Part shown: piece by piece, positions 47,173-59,948 of the stretch
Position numbering within the stretch: position 1 is the stretch's first letter
Layout of the letters: each line of letters opens with the position of its first letter
DNA from: Caprella mutica
Lineage: Eukaryota > Arthropoda > Malacostraca > Amphipoda > Caprellidae
Assembly (NCBI GenBank): GCA_947561585.1
Contig: CANNZV010002491.1
Location: 1-64,000 of the forward strand
Reading direction: 5' to 3'
DNA length: 64,000 nt
Translations under genes and position numbers: made by a program
Notes under the pieces: model-generated
Database searches by the model: none
What the model was told of the DNA's origin: nothing
The model's input: only the letters and a program-made list of their open reading frames with translations

Positions 47173-48259
47173 CATATAAAATCGTCTATTTTTAGTATAC
47201 TTAATATATAAATAAATTCACCATTAGATAGGACTAAGTTCTTCGAAAAAAAAATAATTCATTAAATGATTGGTTTTATTTATAAAGTCAGAAGTATAGT
47301 TTTAAATTGTTTTTCTTATTAAAAAATGTATTGCACTTTAATTCTAATATATTTGATGGTCATAAGATGAAAACATCGAATTTTTTTCTATTTCAGATTG
47401 ATTATTATTTTTTCATTAATCAATTTAATTAATTAATTTTATCACAGATTTGTATTCAGCATATTATTTGTCATGAAAAACTCATAAGCATAATATTCGT
47501 AATGAAAAAAATATTGATAATGGTTTTTGGTGGAGAGGAAAAAAGAATAAGAAAGAGAAAGAAGAAGAAAGATAGAGAGGAAGAAAGAGAAAGAAGAATG
47601 AAGAGAGAAAAATAGGAGAGAGAAGAAGACAAAGAAGGAAATAGGGGACAGAGAGAGAAGAGGAGGTGGGGGAGGGGTGTTGGTAATTGCAGACATGATG
47701 AAGAGGGACCATTAATTGGGAGAGTTTCCCCTCGCTGAAGATTTCCTCCAAGCCAAGTGATTAGTCAAACTTAGAGACTGAATTAACAAGCTGAGGTGGG
47801 AAGAATGATGTGCTCTCCACTCACAGCATTGGTTGTACATTTAGCTAAATAGAACTGTAAATGGAGTGTCCCAGAAGTAAGCAACCCTTTGCTCTGTTTT
47901 AATCAATACGAACATTAGTTATAATTAGGGTTGTGACAATTTGCGTTTTAAATCATTGATCCTGAAAATATTATAGACGGATTGAAATAAAGACTATTCA
48001 ATCATTCTAAACCAGCGGTATATAGTATTCGATACCATTTCGTTTCGTCTATGATATTCTTATGATCTATAATTTAAAACACATATTGTCACAACGCTAG
48101 TAATAATATTAAAAGAAACAGATCAAGGTTAAATAGTCAAATCAAATCACCTACCATTTTGGCAAGAAAATCTTTGAACATGTTATAAACAAGCATTTAA
48201 TGTTTATCTGTTTATTCAAAATAACTATTTTGTACAGATATAGAACCTAATGAAAATGA
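47173..48259. other. Spacer with a polypurine tract
   Basis: Non-coding apart from low-complexity frames. 47530-47690 is almost pure A/G on the + strand (GAAAGAGAAAGAAGAAGAAA), which explains Ser/Leu/Phe-rich frames on the minus strand. Confidence 0.6.
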
Positions 48260-48540
48260 TAGATTTCTCGGAATTCAAAGAAGACAAATTGTGGTTATGT
48301 AGCCTTGAGTGTTATTAAAACTGTCCGAATGTTTGGAGTTACAAGAGGTACTGTCTCAAAAGTAATGACTTCCTGTGAAAGAGAAGGAAAAACAAAACGA
48401 AAGTGAAAGTTGTCTAAGTCAGACCGACCATCAGACTCTAAATCGATTTATTTGAGCAAATCGCAAGACCACAATTTCAAAAGCATCTACAGAACCAAGA
48501 TTTTAGCGCTGCATGAATATGGATTCTACGGAAGAGCAAA
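48260..48540 (+). pseudogene. Tc1-like transposase N-terminal remnant
   Basis: Fragments in shifting frames match the DNA-binding half of Tc1-type transposases: DFSEF, MFGVTRGTVSKVMT, an EKEGKTKRK-like stretch, a KSDRPSDSKS-like stretch and a closing ALHEYGFYGRA. Several stops and frameshifts are present. No catalytic half follows. It is a different Tc1 lineage from 45586-47170. Confidence 0.65.
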
Positions 48541-50350
48541 ATGTTGATTCCAATTTTTGACCCTTATATATTATATTACCTTTCACTGCATAGAGAAAAC
48601 TAGGCATACCCAGAAAATTAGTGAATATCCACTTTTCCTATTCTAAACTAGTAACCAAATCAGAGTAGTCTAAAACTGTTCCAAGTTATGTTTGTGGTGG
48701 CATCTTGTTGTGAATTTCACTCATTTGCATTTAAAGTGACTACTCGGCAGAGAAATTGACTAACACTTTGGTCTGATTTGGAGAGGGTTTGATGAATATA
48801 ATACTAGTGGTATGCCAAGTTCAGAAAAGTTAGTACCTAGATTATACTGTAGAAACTATTTATATTCTTCAGGAGAGAGAGTTGCACGGTTAGTTTTCTA
48901 CGGCCTCAACTTTATCTCTGGAAAAAGTCCTAAAAACAGTAGCTACTCTCCGTTATTTTCTTTTATACTAAGCTAGTAAACAAGTAGACAATAAATCATA
49001 ATGTCGATTTGTCTAATCATTATACAGGTAATTAGTAACAAATTGCATGCATTACCATCACATCAATGTGCATCTGCATGATAATATACCTACAAAATTA
49101 TCTTGATTGAATAAATGGTCTTGATTGATAGTATACAAAATGTTGAAGTAAAATAATCGACTGTAATATTCTCTTTATAAATATCACACAATAGTTTCAT
49201 TTTTTTCATCCACCATCAACTTAAAAATATTTTCTATTTTTTCTACTCAAGTTTATAATAAGAATATAGCAGATAGATTTAGTGAAGTTTTAATAGAGTT
49301 ATCCTTAAGCCATCCCTCATTACAACTCCTCACCCTCTTTGCTAAGCTTGTTAGTAAACGGATGAGTAGCCCCATTGGAAATAGAAGCAGGTTCGTGGCA
49401 GCATCTAGTCCGATCAAAGTAGGCGCTACGGCAGTCAGAGCGCAGCGTTGGTGCCAAACTGTCCGCATAAGCATGAGTCGACAAAAACGGTTTCGCTTGC
49501 TTCATCGTGACACAAGAATTCATTTATTTGTCGGAGACAAATAGGCCAGGTGATTTATTAATATATTTATTAATATATTTATTAATATATTTTCTAAGGA
49601 AATATATTTCCAAAAAAAAAAGAGATCTAATTCATAAAATGAATGAAATTAAAACATCAATTAATTACTTTAAATTTCAAACTCCTGATTATCTTGATTG
49701 ATCGAATTTTTAAAGGAGCTATCGTCAATTTTTATAATTTTACAAATAAGTTAAATTACATTTCAACATCAACCTAGAGATGGATATCAAGTAATTAAAT
49801 TGAATTATGAAATATCTTTCATAATAATATTCAGTAACTTTTCATTTTTTTCCATCTTATATAATTATAATTGCATGATTAGTTTTTGATCTTCATTCAT
49901 TAAATTAAGCTTTCATTTCATTCCAACTGTTGCCAATAATTTGAACTATTAAATTATATCAAAGAATATAAAATGTTCTAACGAAAGCATATGGTAGGGA
50001 GGACAATTCCCACGTAACATTTTTATGGACCCACAAAAACTTTCCTCCTATCATCTACAATTACCAGTTAATTTTTCCATCCTTTTATTTCAACCTTCAA
50101 AATTGACAGAGTTGAACTGTTGTAATTTGTCTCGAGTGTCATTTTGAAGAAGTTTCATTGTTTGAAAGAAATTAAAGACGATGTCTCAGATCTTACGAAC
50201 TAGAAATAATGATGTCGTTTGTGGGAGAAGAATTCCATGTTTTAAGGAGAAGAAAATAACTTCGCTGACATCGCTACAAATTTGTCGACTGAACTTAAAA
50301 TACAGACCTATTAAATTATCGTGATTTTAGGGTCTAAACGGTGAAGGAAC
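48541..50350. other. Spacer, no recognised gene
   Basis: Mostly AT-rich and non-coding. 49340-49545 is clearly richer in G+C with CpG (GGCGCTACGGCAGTCAGAGC) and is open in more than one frame for 60-70 codons, but I do not recognise a protein; it could be a fragment of a decayed gene or transposon. Confidence 0.4.
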
Positions 50351-50351
50351 G

Positions 50352-50724
50352 GTTAAAATATCTCATTGTAGAAGAGGAAACTGTTAGAATATCTTATTGT
50401 AGCAGTGGAAACTGTTAAAATATCTTATTGTAGCAGTGGAAACTGTTAGAATATCTTATTGTAGCAGTGGAAACTGTTAGAATATCTTATTGTAGTAGTG
50501 GAACCTGTTAGAATATCTTATTGTAGTTGTGGAAACTGTTAGAATATCTTATTGTAACAGTGGAAACTGTTAGAATATCTTATTGTAGTTGTGGAAACTG
50601 TTAGAATATCTTATTGTAGCAGTGGAAACTGTTAGAATATCTTATTGTAGTTGTGGAAACTGTTAGAATATCTTATTGTAGCAGTGGAAACTGTTAGAAT
50701 ATCTTATTGTAGCAGTGGAAACTT
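50352..50724. repeat. 31-bp minisatellite (about 12 units)
   Basis: Unit GTTAGAATATCTTATTGTAG followed by CAGTGGAAACT. Variants have TTGTGGAAACT. Confidence 0.95.
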
Positions 50725-51124
50725 CCAGTCCAATTCAATTTAATTCGTGAATACATTTCTCATACAAATTCTATTCCAGCAAAGTATTAAAGTAACAGGA
50801 ATAAATCTAATTGTGTTATTATTATGATTTAGGTTTCCTATTTCAATACCAAACCATTGATAAACCAATTATTGGAGCGAGTATGTGTCTTTAATCGAAT
50901 AACAATTTAACTAGTTTCAACACAGGGAATGTAATACAGTCTATGTACTAATTTTCTCTTGTACTCTAAAGTCAAAATAATACTATTGGTACACTCGATC
51001 ATCCAATCGGAATAGAGGGACAATACATCTTTTTTTTTCTTGGTATTTGTCTGTGTTTTTCATTCAGAAAGTCGTGTACCTAATGGTGTAAAAAGTATAT
51101 TTTATTCCAATGGAATATGCTCTA
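50725..51124. other. Non-coding spacer
   Basis: AT-rich, nothing recognised. Confidence 0.5.
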
Positions 51125-51333
51125 CACTGAGAGAAAATGCGAGTCAGCCTGACTCATCGCTTGAGTCAAGGCTGGCGTAACTCCAATGTTGAAGTCTTTT
51201 TTTCTTGATTGATTCTACCTGAGTCAATCTGACTATGAATTAGGAGTCAATATGACTCTTGTTTTTGAATGAAATGTTTGGTTGACTCAAATTGACTCGC
51301 ATTTTGAGCCGATTTGACTCGTTTTTTTCAGTG
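51125..51333. mobile_element. MITE, second copy of the TGACTCA-rich family
   Basis: Ends CACTGAGAGAAAATGCGAGT and ACTCGTTTTTTTCAGTG, with TA on both sides (51123-51124, 51334-51335). I count four TGACTCA/TGAGTCA heptamers. The inner order is roughly the reverse of 19856-20105. Confidence 0.8.
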
Positions 51334-51359
51334 TATTTAAGCTATTTTATTTATTTCTA

Positions 51360-51597
51360 CAGTAAAACTCCTCTATAGTAGAGTCCTCTATAGTGAATGT
51401 AGAATCATGAGTAAGAGAACTAACCCGTATAGTGAACAAATTTTCTTTAGTCATTATTAATGGACAATAGTTTTCTAAAACTGATGTCCATTATGGCAGA
51501 CTAAAGTAAATTTGTTCACTATACGGGGTAGTTATCTTACTCGATCAGGACACTATACATTCACATATAGAGCTCTCCCTATAGAGGATATATGTAT
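51360..51597. mobile_element. Palindromic MITE, possibly pogo-like ends
   Basis: Starts CAGTAAAACTCCTCTATAG after TA and closes with CTATAGAGGATATATGTATA. Inner arms GTGAACAAATTT...TTAGTC and GACTAAAGTAAATTTGTTCAC are inverted. The start resembles pogo/Tigger ends (CAGT-AAACC); the right end is degraded. Confidence 0.6.
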
Positions 51598-52364
51598 ACA
51601 TTATTTTGTTTCTGATGTTTAATTTAAAAAAATAATGAAACTAAGCAAAATGTTCCCAACAAGATCCCAAAGATACATAATACATATTTTTTGAAACATT
51701 TTACTATATATATTATATATAAACGTATTCCTAATAATTTTATGATATATCTATACTATAAAAAGAACCGTTAAGAAATACACATTAAAAGGAAAATCAG
51801 ATGATTTGTGGCACTATCATAACATACAGGCTACACTAATTAATTAAAAAATGTAATTAAAATTTTGTTTTTCGAGAGAATTTTTTTGTTTAATCAGAAT
51901 ATTTGTATTCATGATACATACTTGCATTCGAATGTAATTTAGATTCAATAACAGGTTCTGTACTAATAATAATAAAATGAATACATATATTCCTCTTACA
52001 CTGTACTTAGCAAGTCCCAATGGTATAAATGAGACACGAAATATATACTGTTAGCTTTCATTATTACTTACATTTCCTTTGAGTGTTACATGCATTATTA
52101 AATTAGGTAAATTAAACAGAAATCCTTGATTAGAAATGTAGAATAATAACAACAATACCACCCTCCTATTGAATAATTTATTTGACACACTATCAATTAA
52201 TTTACTAAGTAAAACTTAGATGAAGATAATTAATTCAAAGATATGGAAAATGATAATAAGAATATATTTCAACTGCATGTCAAATTGTGTATCATAATAG
52301 CAATTTAATTAAATCGGTATTGTTTGTTGTAAGGGTAATATTAAATTAGAACTGAGGGGAGAAA
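51598..52364. other. Non-coding spacer
   Basis: AT-rich, nothing recognised. Confidence 0.5.
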
Positions 52365-52575
52365 ATGGTGGAGTGATGGAACGAGGGGTGTTGGAACGAG
52401 GAGTGATGGAACGAAGGGTGATGGAACGAGGAGTGATGGAAGGAGGAGTGATGGAACGTGGAGTGATATAACGAGAAGATATAGAACTAGGAGTGATGGA
52501 ATAAGGAGTGATGGAACAAAGGGTGATGGAATAAGGAGTGATGGAACAAAGGGTGATGGAACTAGAAGTAATAGA
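52365..52575. repeat. 15-bp tandem array (GGAGTGATGGAACGA)
   Basis: About 14 imperfect units of GGAGTGATGGAACGA, passing directly into the 20-bp array. Confidence 0.9.
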
Positions 52576-53200
52576 ACGCTACAGTGAGTAATGAAACGCT
52601 AGTGATTAATAGAACGCTACAGTGAGTAATAGAACGCTATAGTGAGTAATAGAACGCTACTGTGAGTAATAGAACGCTAAAGTGAGTAATAGAACGCTAC
52701 TGTGAGTAATAGAACGCTAAAGTGAGTAATAGAACGCTACAGTGAGTAATAGAACGCTACTGTGAGTAATAGAACGCTAAAGTGAGTAATAGAACGCTAC
52801 AGTGAGTAATAGAACGCTACTATGAGTAATAGAACGCTAAAGTGAGTAATAGAACGCTACAGTGAGTAATAGAACGCTAAAGTGAGTAATAGAACGCTAC
52901 TGTGAGTAATAGAAAGCTAAAGTGAGTAATAGAACGCTAAAGTGAGTAATAGAACGCTACAGTGAGTAATAGAACGCTACAGTGAGTAATAGAACGCTAC
53001 AGTAGTAATAGAACGCTACAGTGAGTAATAGAACGCTACAGTGAGTAATAGAACGCTACTGTGAGTAATAGAACGCTAAAGTGAGTAATAAAACGCTACA
53101 GTGAGTAATAGAACGCTACAGTGAGTAATATAACGCTACAGTGAGTATAATAGAACTCTACAGTAGTAATAGAACGCTACAGTAGGTAATAGAACGCTAG
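52576..53200. repeat. 20-bp tandem array (about 31 units)
   Basis: Unit ACAGTGAGTAATAGAACGCT; variants ACTGTGAG and AAAGTGAG alternate. The shared GTGA and AGAACG words suggest it grew out of the neighbouring 15-bp array. Confidence 0.95.
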
Positions 53201-53388
53201 TTAATATTTCTCGTGTATATGGACTATATAATTTTCAGCTACGGAACTGAAACAAAGTTATTTATTATTACATTAGTATCACACTGTCAAATTAATGCCA
53301 AAGTTCTATGCTTTTCCCCTTTATGAAAGGTAGTAGAATTTAGAGTTAGATAGATATATAGAAACATATTTCACAAAGAGTCTATGTT

Positions 53389-53575
53389 ATGGTGGGGCCA
53401 TAGAATACTAGGAGTGATAGTTATGGTGGGGCCATAGAAGATTAAGAGAAAGTTTTGGTGGGGCCATAGAAGATTAAGAGAAAGTTATGGTGGGTCCATA
53501 GAAAATTGAGAGAGAAAGTTATTATGGGGCCACAGAAGACTAAGAGAGAAAGTTATGGTGGGGCCATAGAAGATA
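53389..53575. repeat. About 34-bp tandem repeat (about 5 units)
   Basis: Units of GTTATGGTGGGGCCATAGAA followed by GATTAAGAGAAA, diverged and of uneven length. Confidence 0.9.
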
Positions 53576-54461
53576 TAATCCCTCACATTCTTACCAAAGT
53601 TGCACTTGGTATACATAAAATATTTTCAACAGAACATCTCTATTTCATCGATAACATTTTTATTTTTCTTATTAATAATAAATATTTGAAATTTATTAAG
53701 TGAAGAATTAAAATAGTCGTTGATTAACCATGAAAATTTTTCCTCTCTACAAACACATATGTTGGTTCTCTACTGATTTCTGCTTAAACTAATACAGTAA
53801 ACTTTTGTTCGAAAATAATTCTACCTAACCAAATTCCCTATAGGTGGCATTATTCGGAATTATTTGGTATCCAATGCTACTGCTTACATTATACAATGAT
53901 TCGAATCCCAATTTCATGTCTCCATCGTCATGGAATATGTGATGTAAGCTGTGGATTTGAGAGATTTTATTGGAATTAATATGTTTGTTGAATGTTTGAA
54001 TATTAGATATATTATCAAGTGTTGTTCTTGAGGGTTTAGATCAATAAAATGGAACATGTTATTTAATATACAAATACTCATTCTGATTCCCAACAGCAAT
54101 GTATTTATTTCATTGATTAAGAGCTCTCAGTTCACAAGTTAAATTTGTTAGTATATTTGCATTCAATTAATCAATTAACGCTGTGTATGTTGGTGCCGGA
54201 ATATCCGTCAATATGCAAATACAGAGTACTTTAATACAGTATAAATGTCCTAACTGTGAACACAGAGAACTTTAGTACCGAAAAAATAACATTTGTAAGT
54301 AAAAAGAACGTAGGTACTGGAATAACTACTCATTCCTAAAAAAAATAGAAAAAGTTACCAGTATTAGAACCATCTATCAATCTCCAGATTCAGAACAGTA
54401 GATTCAGTTAAGGAATATTTATCAACGACTATGTCCAGGACAAAGAACATGTAGTACCGGG
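53576..54461. other. Non-coding spacer
   Basis: AT-rich. From about 54195 words such as AGTACCGGAATA appear singly, presumably precursors of the following array. Confidence 0.5.
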
Positions 54462-55262
54462 AAATCCATATATCGGTGAATACCGGAATATTCATTCATC
54501 TCTAGATTCAGTCAGTACCGAATAATCATTCATCTCTAAATTCAGTCAGTACCGGAATAATCATTCATCTCTAGATTCAGTCAGTACCGGAATAATCATT
54601 CATCTCTAGATTCAGTCAGTACCGGAATAATCATTCATCTCTAGATTCAGTCAGTACCGGAATAACAATTCATCTCAAGATTCAGTCAGTACCGGAATAA
54701 TCATTCATCTCTAGATTCAGTCAGTACCGGAATAATCATTCATCTCTAGATTCAGTCAGTACCGGAATAATCATTCATCTCTAGATTCAGTCAGTACCGG
54801 AATAATCATTCATCTCTAGATTCAGTCAGTACCGGAATAACAATTCATCTTAAGATTCAGTCAGTACCGGAATAATCATTCATCTCTAGATTCAGTCAGT
54901 ACCGGAATAATAATTCATCTCAAGATTCAGTCAGTACCGAAATAACAATTCATCTTAAGATTCAGTCAGTACCGGAATAATCATTCATTTCAAGATTCAG
55001 TCAGTACCGGAATAATCATTCATCTCAAGATTCAGTCAGTACCGGAATAATCATTCATCTCAAGATTCAGTCAGTACCGGAATATTCATTCATCTCAAGA
55101 TTCATTCAGTACCGGAATAATCATTCGTCTCTAGATTCAGTCAGTACCGGAATAACAATTCATCTCAAGATTCAGTCAGTACCGGAAAAATCATTCATCT
55201 CTAGATTCAGTCAGTACCGGAATAATCATTCATCTCAATTTTCAGTCAGTACCGGAATAGTC
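54462..55262. repeat. 35-bp minisatellite (about 22 units)
   Basis: Unit AGATTCAGTCAGTACCGGAA followed by TAATCATTCATCTCT. Variants are CAATTCATC and CTCAAG. Confidence 0.95.
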
Positions 55263-56767
55263 AGTATATCAGAACAGTGAACATTACTACCGGAATCACC
55301 ATCCATCTGCCCTACAATTCAAAGCAACTGAATGATGCACTAATCCAGGCAGAAGGTATTCAGCTCACAATCGTCTGCAGGATAAGGTGAACTAGAGTGT
55401 TGGAATGCAAATCAGCTACTGGCTGTCAGCCCGCAGAACTTCTAAAATATATTGCTCTGGAATTTGAATTAGAATTGATCCAATTATATTCTCCGTAAGG
55501 AACGTATTTGAATTCTGGAAAGATAAGAAATATTTCGGATTCATTCTTTAGTGAGGGATAAAATGAATGAGACTCAAATTCAGTGAGTTTCAAGATTTTG
55601 GTTTAATTTTCCCTCTATATTCTGATGATTCAAACAGTATATATTTATTCAACTACAGATTATTATAAGAGATAATTATATTAAGATTATACACTAATTT
55701 TACCAAAATGAATAAAGTCACCTGAGCTTTCGAATAATAGAATATTAATTATCAATAACCTAATTTAGACTAATTTTAAAGAAATATATTTTTTACAATT
55801 TACCATTTTTAGGATTAGTTAGAAGTCGTCGGAAGATATATAACAGCATATGAATACATTTATAAATAACTTGATATGTACATATAAGAATAAGAAGGAA
55901 ATGAATAATAAGTCGGCATAGATATAACAATAAAAATACAACTGAATGCGCACAGCGTTAGACCGATCACTGTAGCGATTTACGTCTGAATGCTGATAGT
56001 GTTCGACGCCAGGATGCCGTTAAGTACGTAGGTTCTCTTGGGATTGTGGCGGAAAGGGGAAGACCCTCTGTACGCTCAGAGAGAGTTCCTTCTCAATAGC
56101 TACGCGAGAAGTTTTATCGATTTGATTTATAGAGCATTTTATGACTTTGTAGGGGTGGGAACACCGAGTAAACACTGAAACATACGCACCGCTAAATTTA
56201 TCTGTCGAAGTTTTCTGGCATTGGTTTTAACAGCACCATAAAAAGTATGGAGATAATGATCTTTAATTGTACTTAGTTGAGCTAAACTTGTTAACATTTG
56301 CATCCTAAATAATATGCATGCATTATCAAATAGAATAGTTTCCGCATGATGTTAATTTATCAAATCACAGTTTTCTAATTTCTTATTATTTTCCAGTTTT
56401 ACAAATTTGTCATCGTATACCCATATAAATTTTAAAATATTTACAACCATTACAATTAAAAATATTGAATCTTGAAAATGTGAAATTGGTAGAATGTAGA
56501 AAAAAATTCATTACGAATACATTTTTCTTCGCCTTTAAACTGTTTAAAATGAGCCAAATTGCAGTTAGATAAAGCAGTTCCACAGATAATTGGTACTGAC
56601 TGCTGATCATCAACCAGCTATATTTTTTTAATCTAGAAATGTAGACTGATATTTCCATTTCACTTCTATCACATTTATATGTTTAAAACAAAATCAGAAT
56701 AGTTTGAGCGATCCTAAATCTCTCATCAGAACTCCAAGATCTCACTTTAGATAGGGAGAGCACTTGA
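55263..56767. other. Spacer, no recognised gene
   Basis: Mostly AT-rich. 55940-56120 is richer in G+C (GTGGCGGAAAGGGGAAGACC) but neither a tRNA fold nor a protein is recognised. 56365-56500 resembles 62650-62760 (TTTTCTAATTTC, then ATGTCATCGT/TTGTCATCGT and TTTTAAAATAT), the sequence flanking the inverted 32-bp array. Confidence 0.4.
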
Positions 56768-56962
56768 GACGCAAAAGATATTCTTGAACGCTGTACGGTG
56801 AACTATCTGCAGGAAAAAATGGAACGGATGAAAAATGATCCCCGACATTCTTTTGAGATATTCCTTCCGTTGAGAAATATTGCGGATACGAATAATAGGG
56901 GGAGCTTTTTCGTAGAGTCGAGCACAATAGAAAATTTGACCAGAAAACTCTATTCCCGATGA
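56768..56962 (+). other. Open stretch with coding-like composition
   Basis: Open for 64 codons from just after a stop (56765-56767) to TGA at 56960-56962, with balanced composition unlike the surrounding AT-rich DNA (YLQEKMERMKNDPRHSFEIF). I do not recognise it. Possibly an exon or a fragment of a decayed gene. Confidence 0.3.
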
Positions 56963-57303
56963 GATTGGGAGGGGAGATCACTTTCTATGGAATAGAACAG
57001 GCATTCGTAGACCATATTGCTCATATTTTAATGTTAGATGTCACTAGGAGTAATCTGTACTAAATTAAATGCAAGATTAAAATAGGCTACGAAATAATGA
57101 TAAGCGTGATTAATTATTTACTGAAATTATTTCTATTTAAGATTTATACACTTTTGCATTATATTTTTTAAATATAGAATTATAATATAATTTGAACATC
57201 AAGATAAGACGAATGATAAAATACGTAAAACAACTAAGTCTCGAACACAATAAATTAAAACATTAAACTATCACATATATTTGAATATTCACAACAATGA
57301 AAA

Positions 57304-57450
57304 TCATGTATAATGATATACTGTATAATGATATACTGTATAATGATATACTGTATAATGATATACTGTATAATGATATACTGTATAATGATATACTGTA
57401 TAATGATATACTGTATAATGATATACTGTATAATGATATACTGTATAATG
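57304..57450. repeat. 15-bp tandem array (TATAATGATATACTG)
   Basis: About ten exact units of TATAATGATATACTG. The Ile-rich frame on the minus strand is an artefact. Confidence 0.95.
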
Positions 57451-57776
57451 AATCCTTTAGTTCTAGTACACACTAACCAATCAATATAATGAGGAATTAT
57501 ATCAAGTAATTATTTGTGAGACAATTTCAATACCAGTAATAATTACTCCATTATTCACATAATATATATTATTAAATTGAGTTTGTTTATATCTCAATTT
57601 AAAATAATGAGAATAGTATACTACAATAGAATAACTTACATATAAATTCTTATTCCATAAATGATAAATATTTAACAATTTAAAATCTTTGTTCTAAAAT
57701 ATTCCATACATGTTCCTATTATTTAACTTTTTCTTTGATTTTTACTTTATTGAAAATATAAACATGAATACATATA

Positions 57777-57982
57777 CAGGGTGACCCACAAAAAAGTGTA
57801 CCCAAGTTTGAATTAATGTAATAAATATCGTACACGTACAATCTTATGCAATGACGGTGGTAGAATGGATACATGAAAAAATCTATAGTTTTTAAATTTA
57901 CTTCAACTCATTTTTTAACTTCTAATAAATGCGATAATTATATTGATTTTAAATTGGGTACAACTTTTTGTGGGTCATCCTG
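57777..57982. mobile_element. 206-bp MITE (CAGGGTGACCCACAAAAA ends)
   Basis: Flanked by TA (57775-57776, 57983-57984). Ends CAGGGTGACCCACAAAAA and its near complement TTTTTGTGGGTCATCCTG, followed inward by GTGTACCC and GGGTACAA. Non-coding. A solitary end of the same type is at 8524-8550. Confidence 0.8.
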
Positions 57983-58332
57983 TATATACTGAATACAATA
58001 TTTTTCAGAATATTTGTTTGTAATTTTAATGAAAACAAAATATTCAACTGTTATCAGAATTATTCCACAACTTTCTTTGAGCGTCTTGTCAAGCTTATTA
58101 TTAGTTCAGTGTGACAGACAGACAGAATAAAGCAACTCTTGTTCTAGTATTGATGTATCATTTTCTCAGCATTACAAACATTAGGAGTAAGCTACGAATG
58201 GATTCTGTGATTCAGTGTGACCCTCGTTCTAATTCCCGTGGGTTGGAGGGATTCAAATTGCCAAATTGGAGCACAATGAAGTCATCAGAGTCGCTTGTTT
58301 GAACTGAAGTGTTCTCTGACAGACTCGGAATT
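57983..58332. other. Non-coding spacer
   Basis: No gene recognised; contains a short stretch of more balanced composition at 58110-58300 without a conserved motif. Confidence 0.45.
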
Positions 58333-58530
58333 TAGGATCCCTCTTTTGATAGCATGTTTCACAGTGTTCTGTAGTTGTACTATAGTGAAGGATCCCTCTT
58401 TTTATAGCAAGTTTTATTTTGTCCTTTAATTTCATCATAGTGAAGGATCTTCTTTTGATAGCATGTTTTAGTGTATCCTTTAATTTCACTAGAGTTAAGG
58501 ATTACTCTTTTTACAGCATCTTTCATTGAA
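58333..58530. repeat. About 57-bp diverged tandem repeat (about 3.5 units)
   Basis: Units share GAAGGATCCCTCTTTTGATA, GCATGTTT and CCTTTAATTTCA. Frames across it are artefacts. Confidence 0.75.
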
Positions 58531-59948
58531 TTGAAATTTTAATTTTTTCTATTACATACTTTATAAACTGAATAATTAAATTCTAATATAGTGTTTGATT
58601 TTTTTTTTATTCTGTTTATAAAAAATACAAAAACATAAACCTAATAGAATGTTTAAAATATGAAACAGTCTGATTCTTTAAAAGTCTATCACTGACTTAT
58701 AGAATCTAAAAGTATAAAATCTACTTAAATTTGTAAATCTATCTTAAAAACACAAAAACTATCTAATAGTATGAAACCTATGTAAAATCATAAATCTATG
58801 TAAAATCATAAACCTACTTTAAAACATAAAACCTATCTAATAGTATAGAACATACATGAAGTCCGAAGTCTACTTTTAATGATACAAATCGGTTGTTCAT
58901 TTTAGGATATCATTATTTACCAGTTCCAAACTTTACATTGAGGCCTTAAAAAACATATAGGGCAAATTTAGAAAAATATTTCTCCAGAAGATTTCTTTCA
59001 AATTTTCTATTATATATCTATTTTTAAAACATTTCGAAATTTTCTGTTCAATTAGTCTCCATCGAAATATTTTCCATATAGATTCATTAAGGCGATATTT
59101 CCTGATTAATAGGGTATTATTTCCCAATCTTTGTAGCAAGAATGTGTTAAAAACGAGATAGATTTATTTATATGTCAAATTTGAGTAAATACGAGATTGA
59201 ACACAAAAGGAGATTTCCAAGGAAAATTTATCTCTGATTAATTTGAAAGAAAGAGAAAGTAAATGAAAATTTAGGAGACATGGTTTTCAATTTTATCCTC
59301 TTTTTATAAATAAATTCATTTGATAAATTATTATAATATATAGGAGTTTAACCACCCTATAGCAGCTCATTGGCTTTTCAAGAGTAAACCTCGTTCTAAT
59401 TTGTTTGAGGTCGATTTATATTAGATGTATCTCAGTTGAAGTTTTCATTTGATAAAGTAGAAATATAGTTTCAGTGATATTGAACCTAACTTTACAATAG
59501 AATTATATATAGCTATACAATATAATAGTGAATATTAAAGCGATTGACTTTACTTTCAAGATCGCTTGTCCAGAGTTACGTTTCAGGCTGGCTTAATTTG
59601 TTTAAAACTCACTTTTGTACAAGACCAACACAGTTTTCTTTGTGGAATTTAGGCGGTGACTGGGATAATTCGATGGCTCTGTTTGTTTATCGGGAATGTA
59701 ATTAAATGGTGACTGAAATATTAATTTTAATGCGAAAACTCTAAAACATTTAGAATCAGGATTCAATTTACTATATAATAACTGTAACTAATAGAATATA
59801 ATTGAGTAAAATAGAATATGGCGAAACGAAATGATTTAAATTTTTAAACATGAAAGTGACTTCAATAAATTCAATTTCTTAATTAAAAAACAATGGATAA
59901 CTATTGAATTATAATAAAAGGATTATTGGTTTATGAAAGTTTGTGAAA
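58531..59948. other. Non-coding spacer
   Basis: AT-rich with short AAATCTATGTAAAATCATAA duplications at 58730-58830. No gene recognised. Confidence 0.5.

Noticed and set aside
47442..47751. Ser/Leu/Phe-rich, membrane-like frames on the minus strand
   Set aside because: Complement of a polypurine tract; no defined start, no family.
49253..49544. Overlapping 60-73 codon frames on both strands
   Set aside because: GC-richer and open in several frames at once, so openness is not informative; no motif recognised.
55940..56120. GC-richer block checked as tRNA or rRNA
   Set aside because: No cloverleaf, no A- or B-box pair and no rRNA landmark could be read.
57255..57473. IIIQY repeat protein on the minus strand
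   Set aside because: Translation of the exact 15-bp tandem array.
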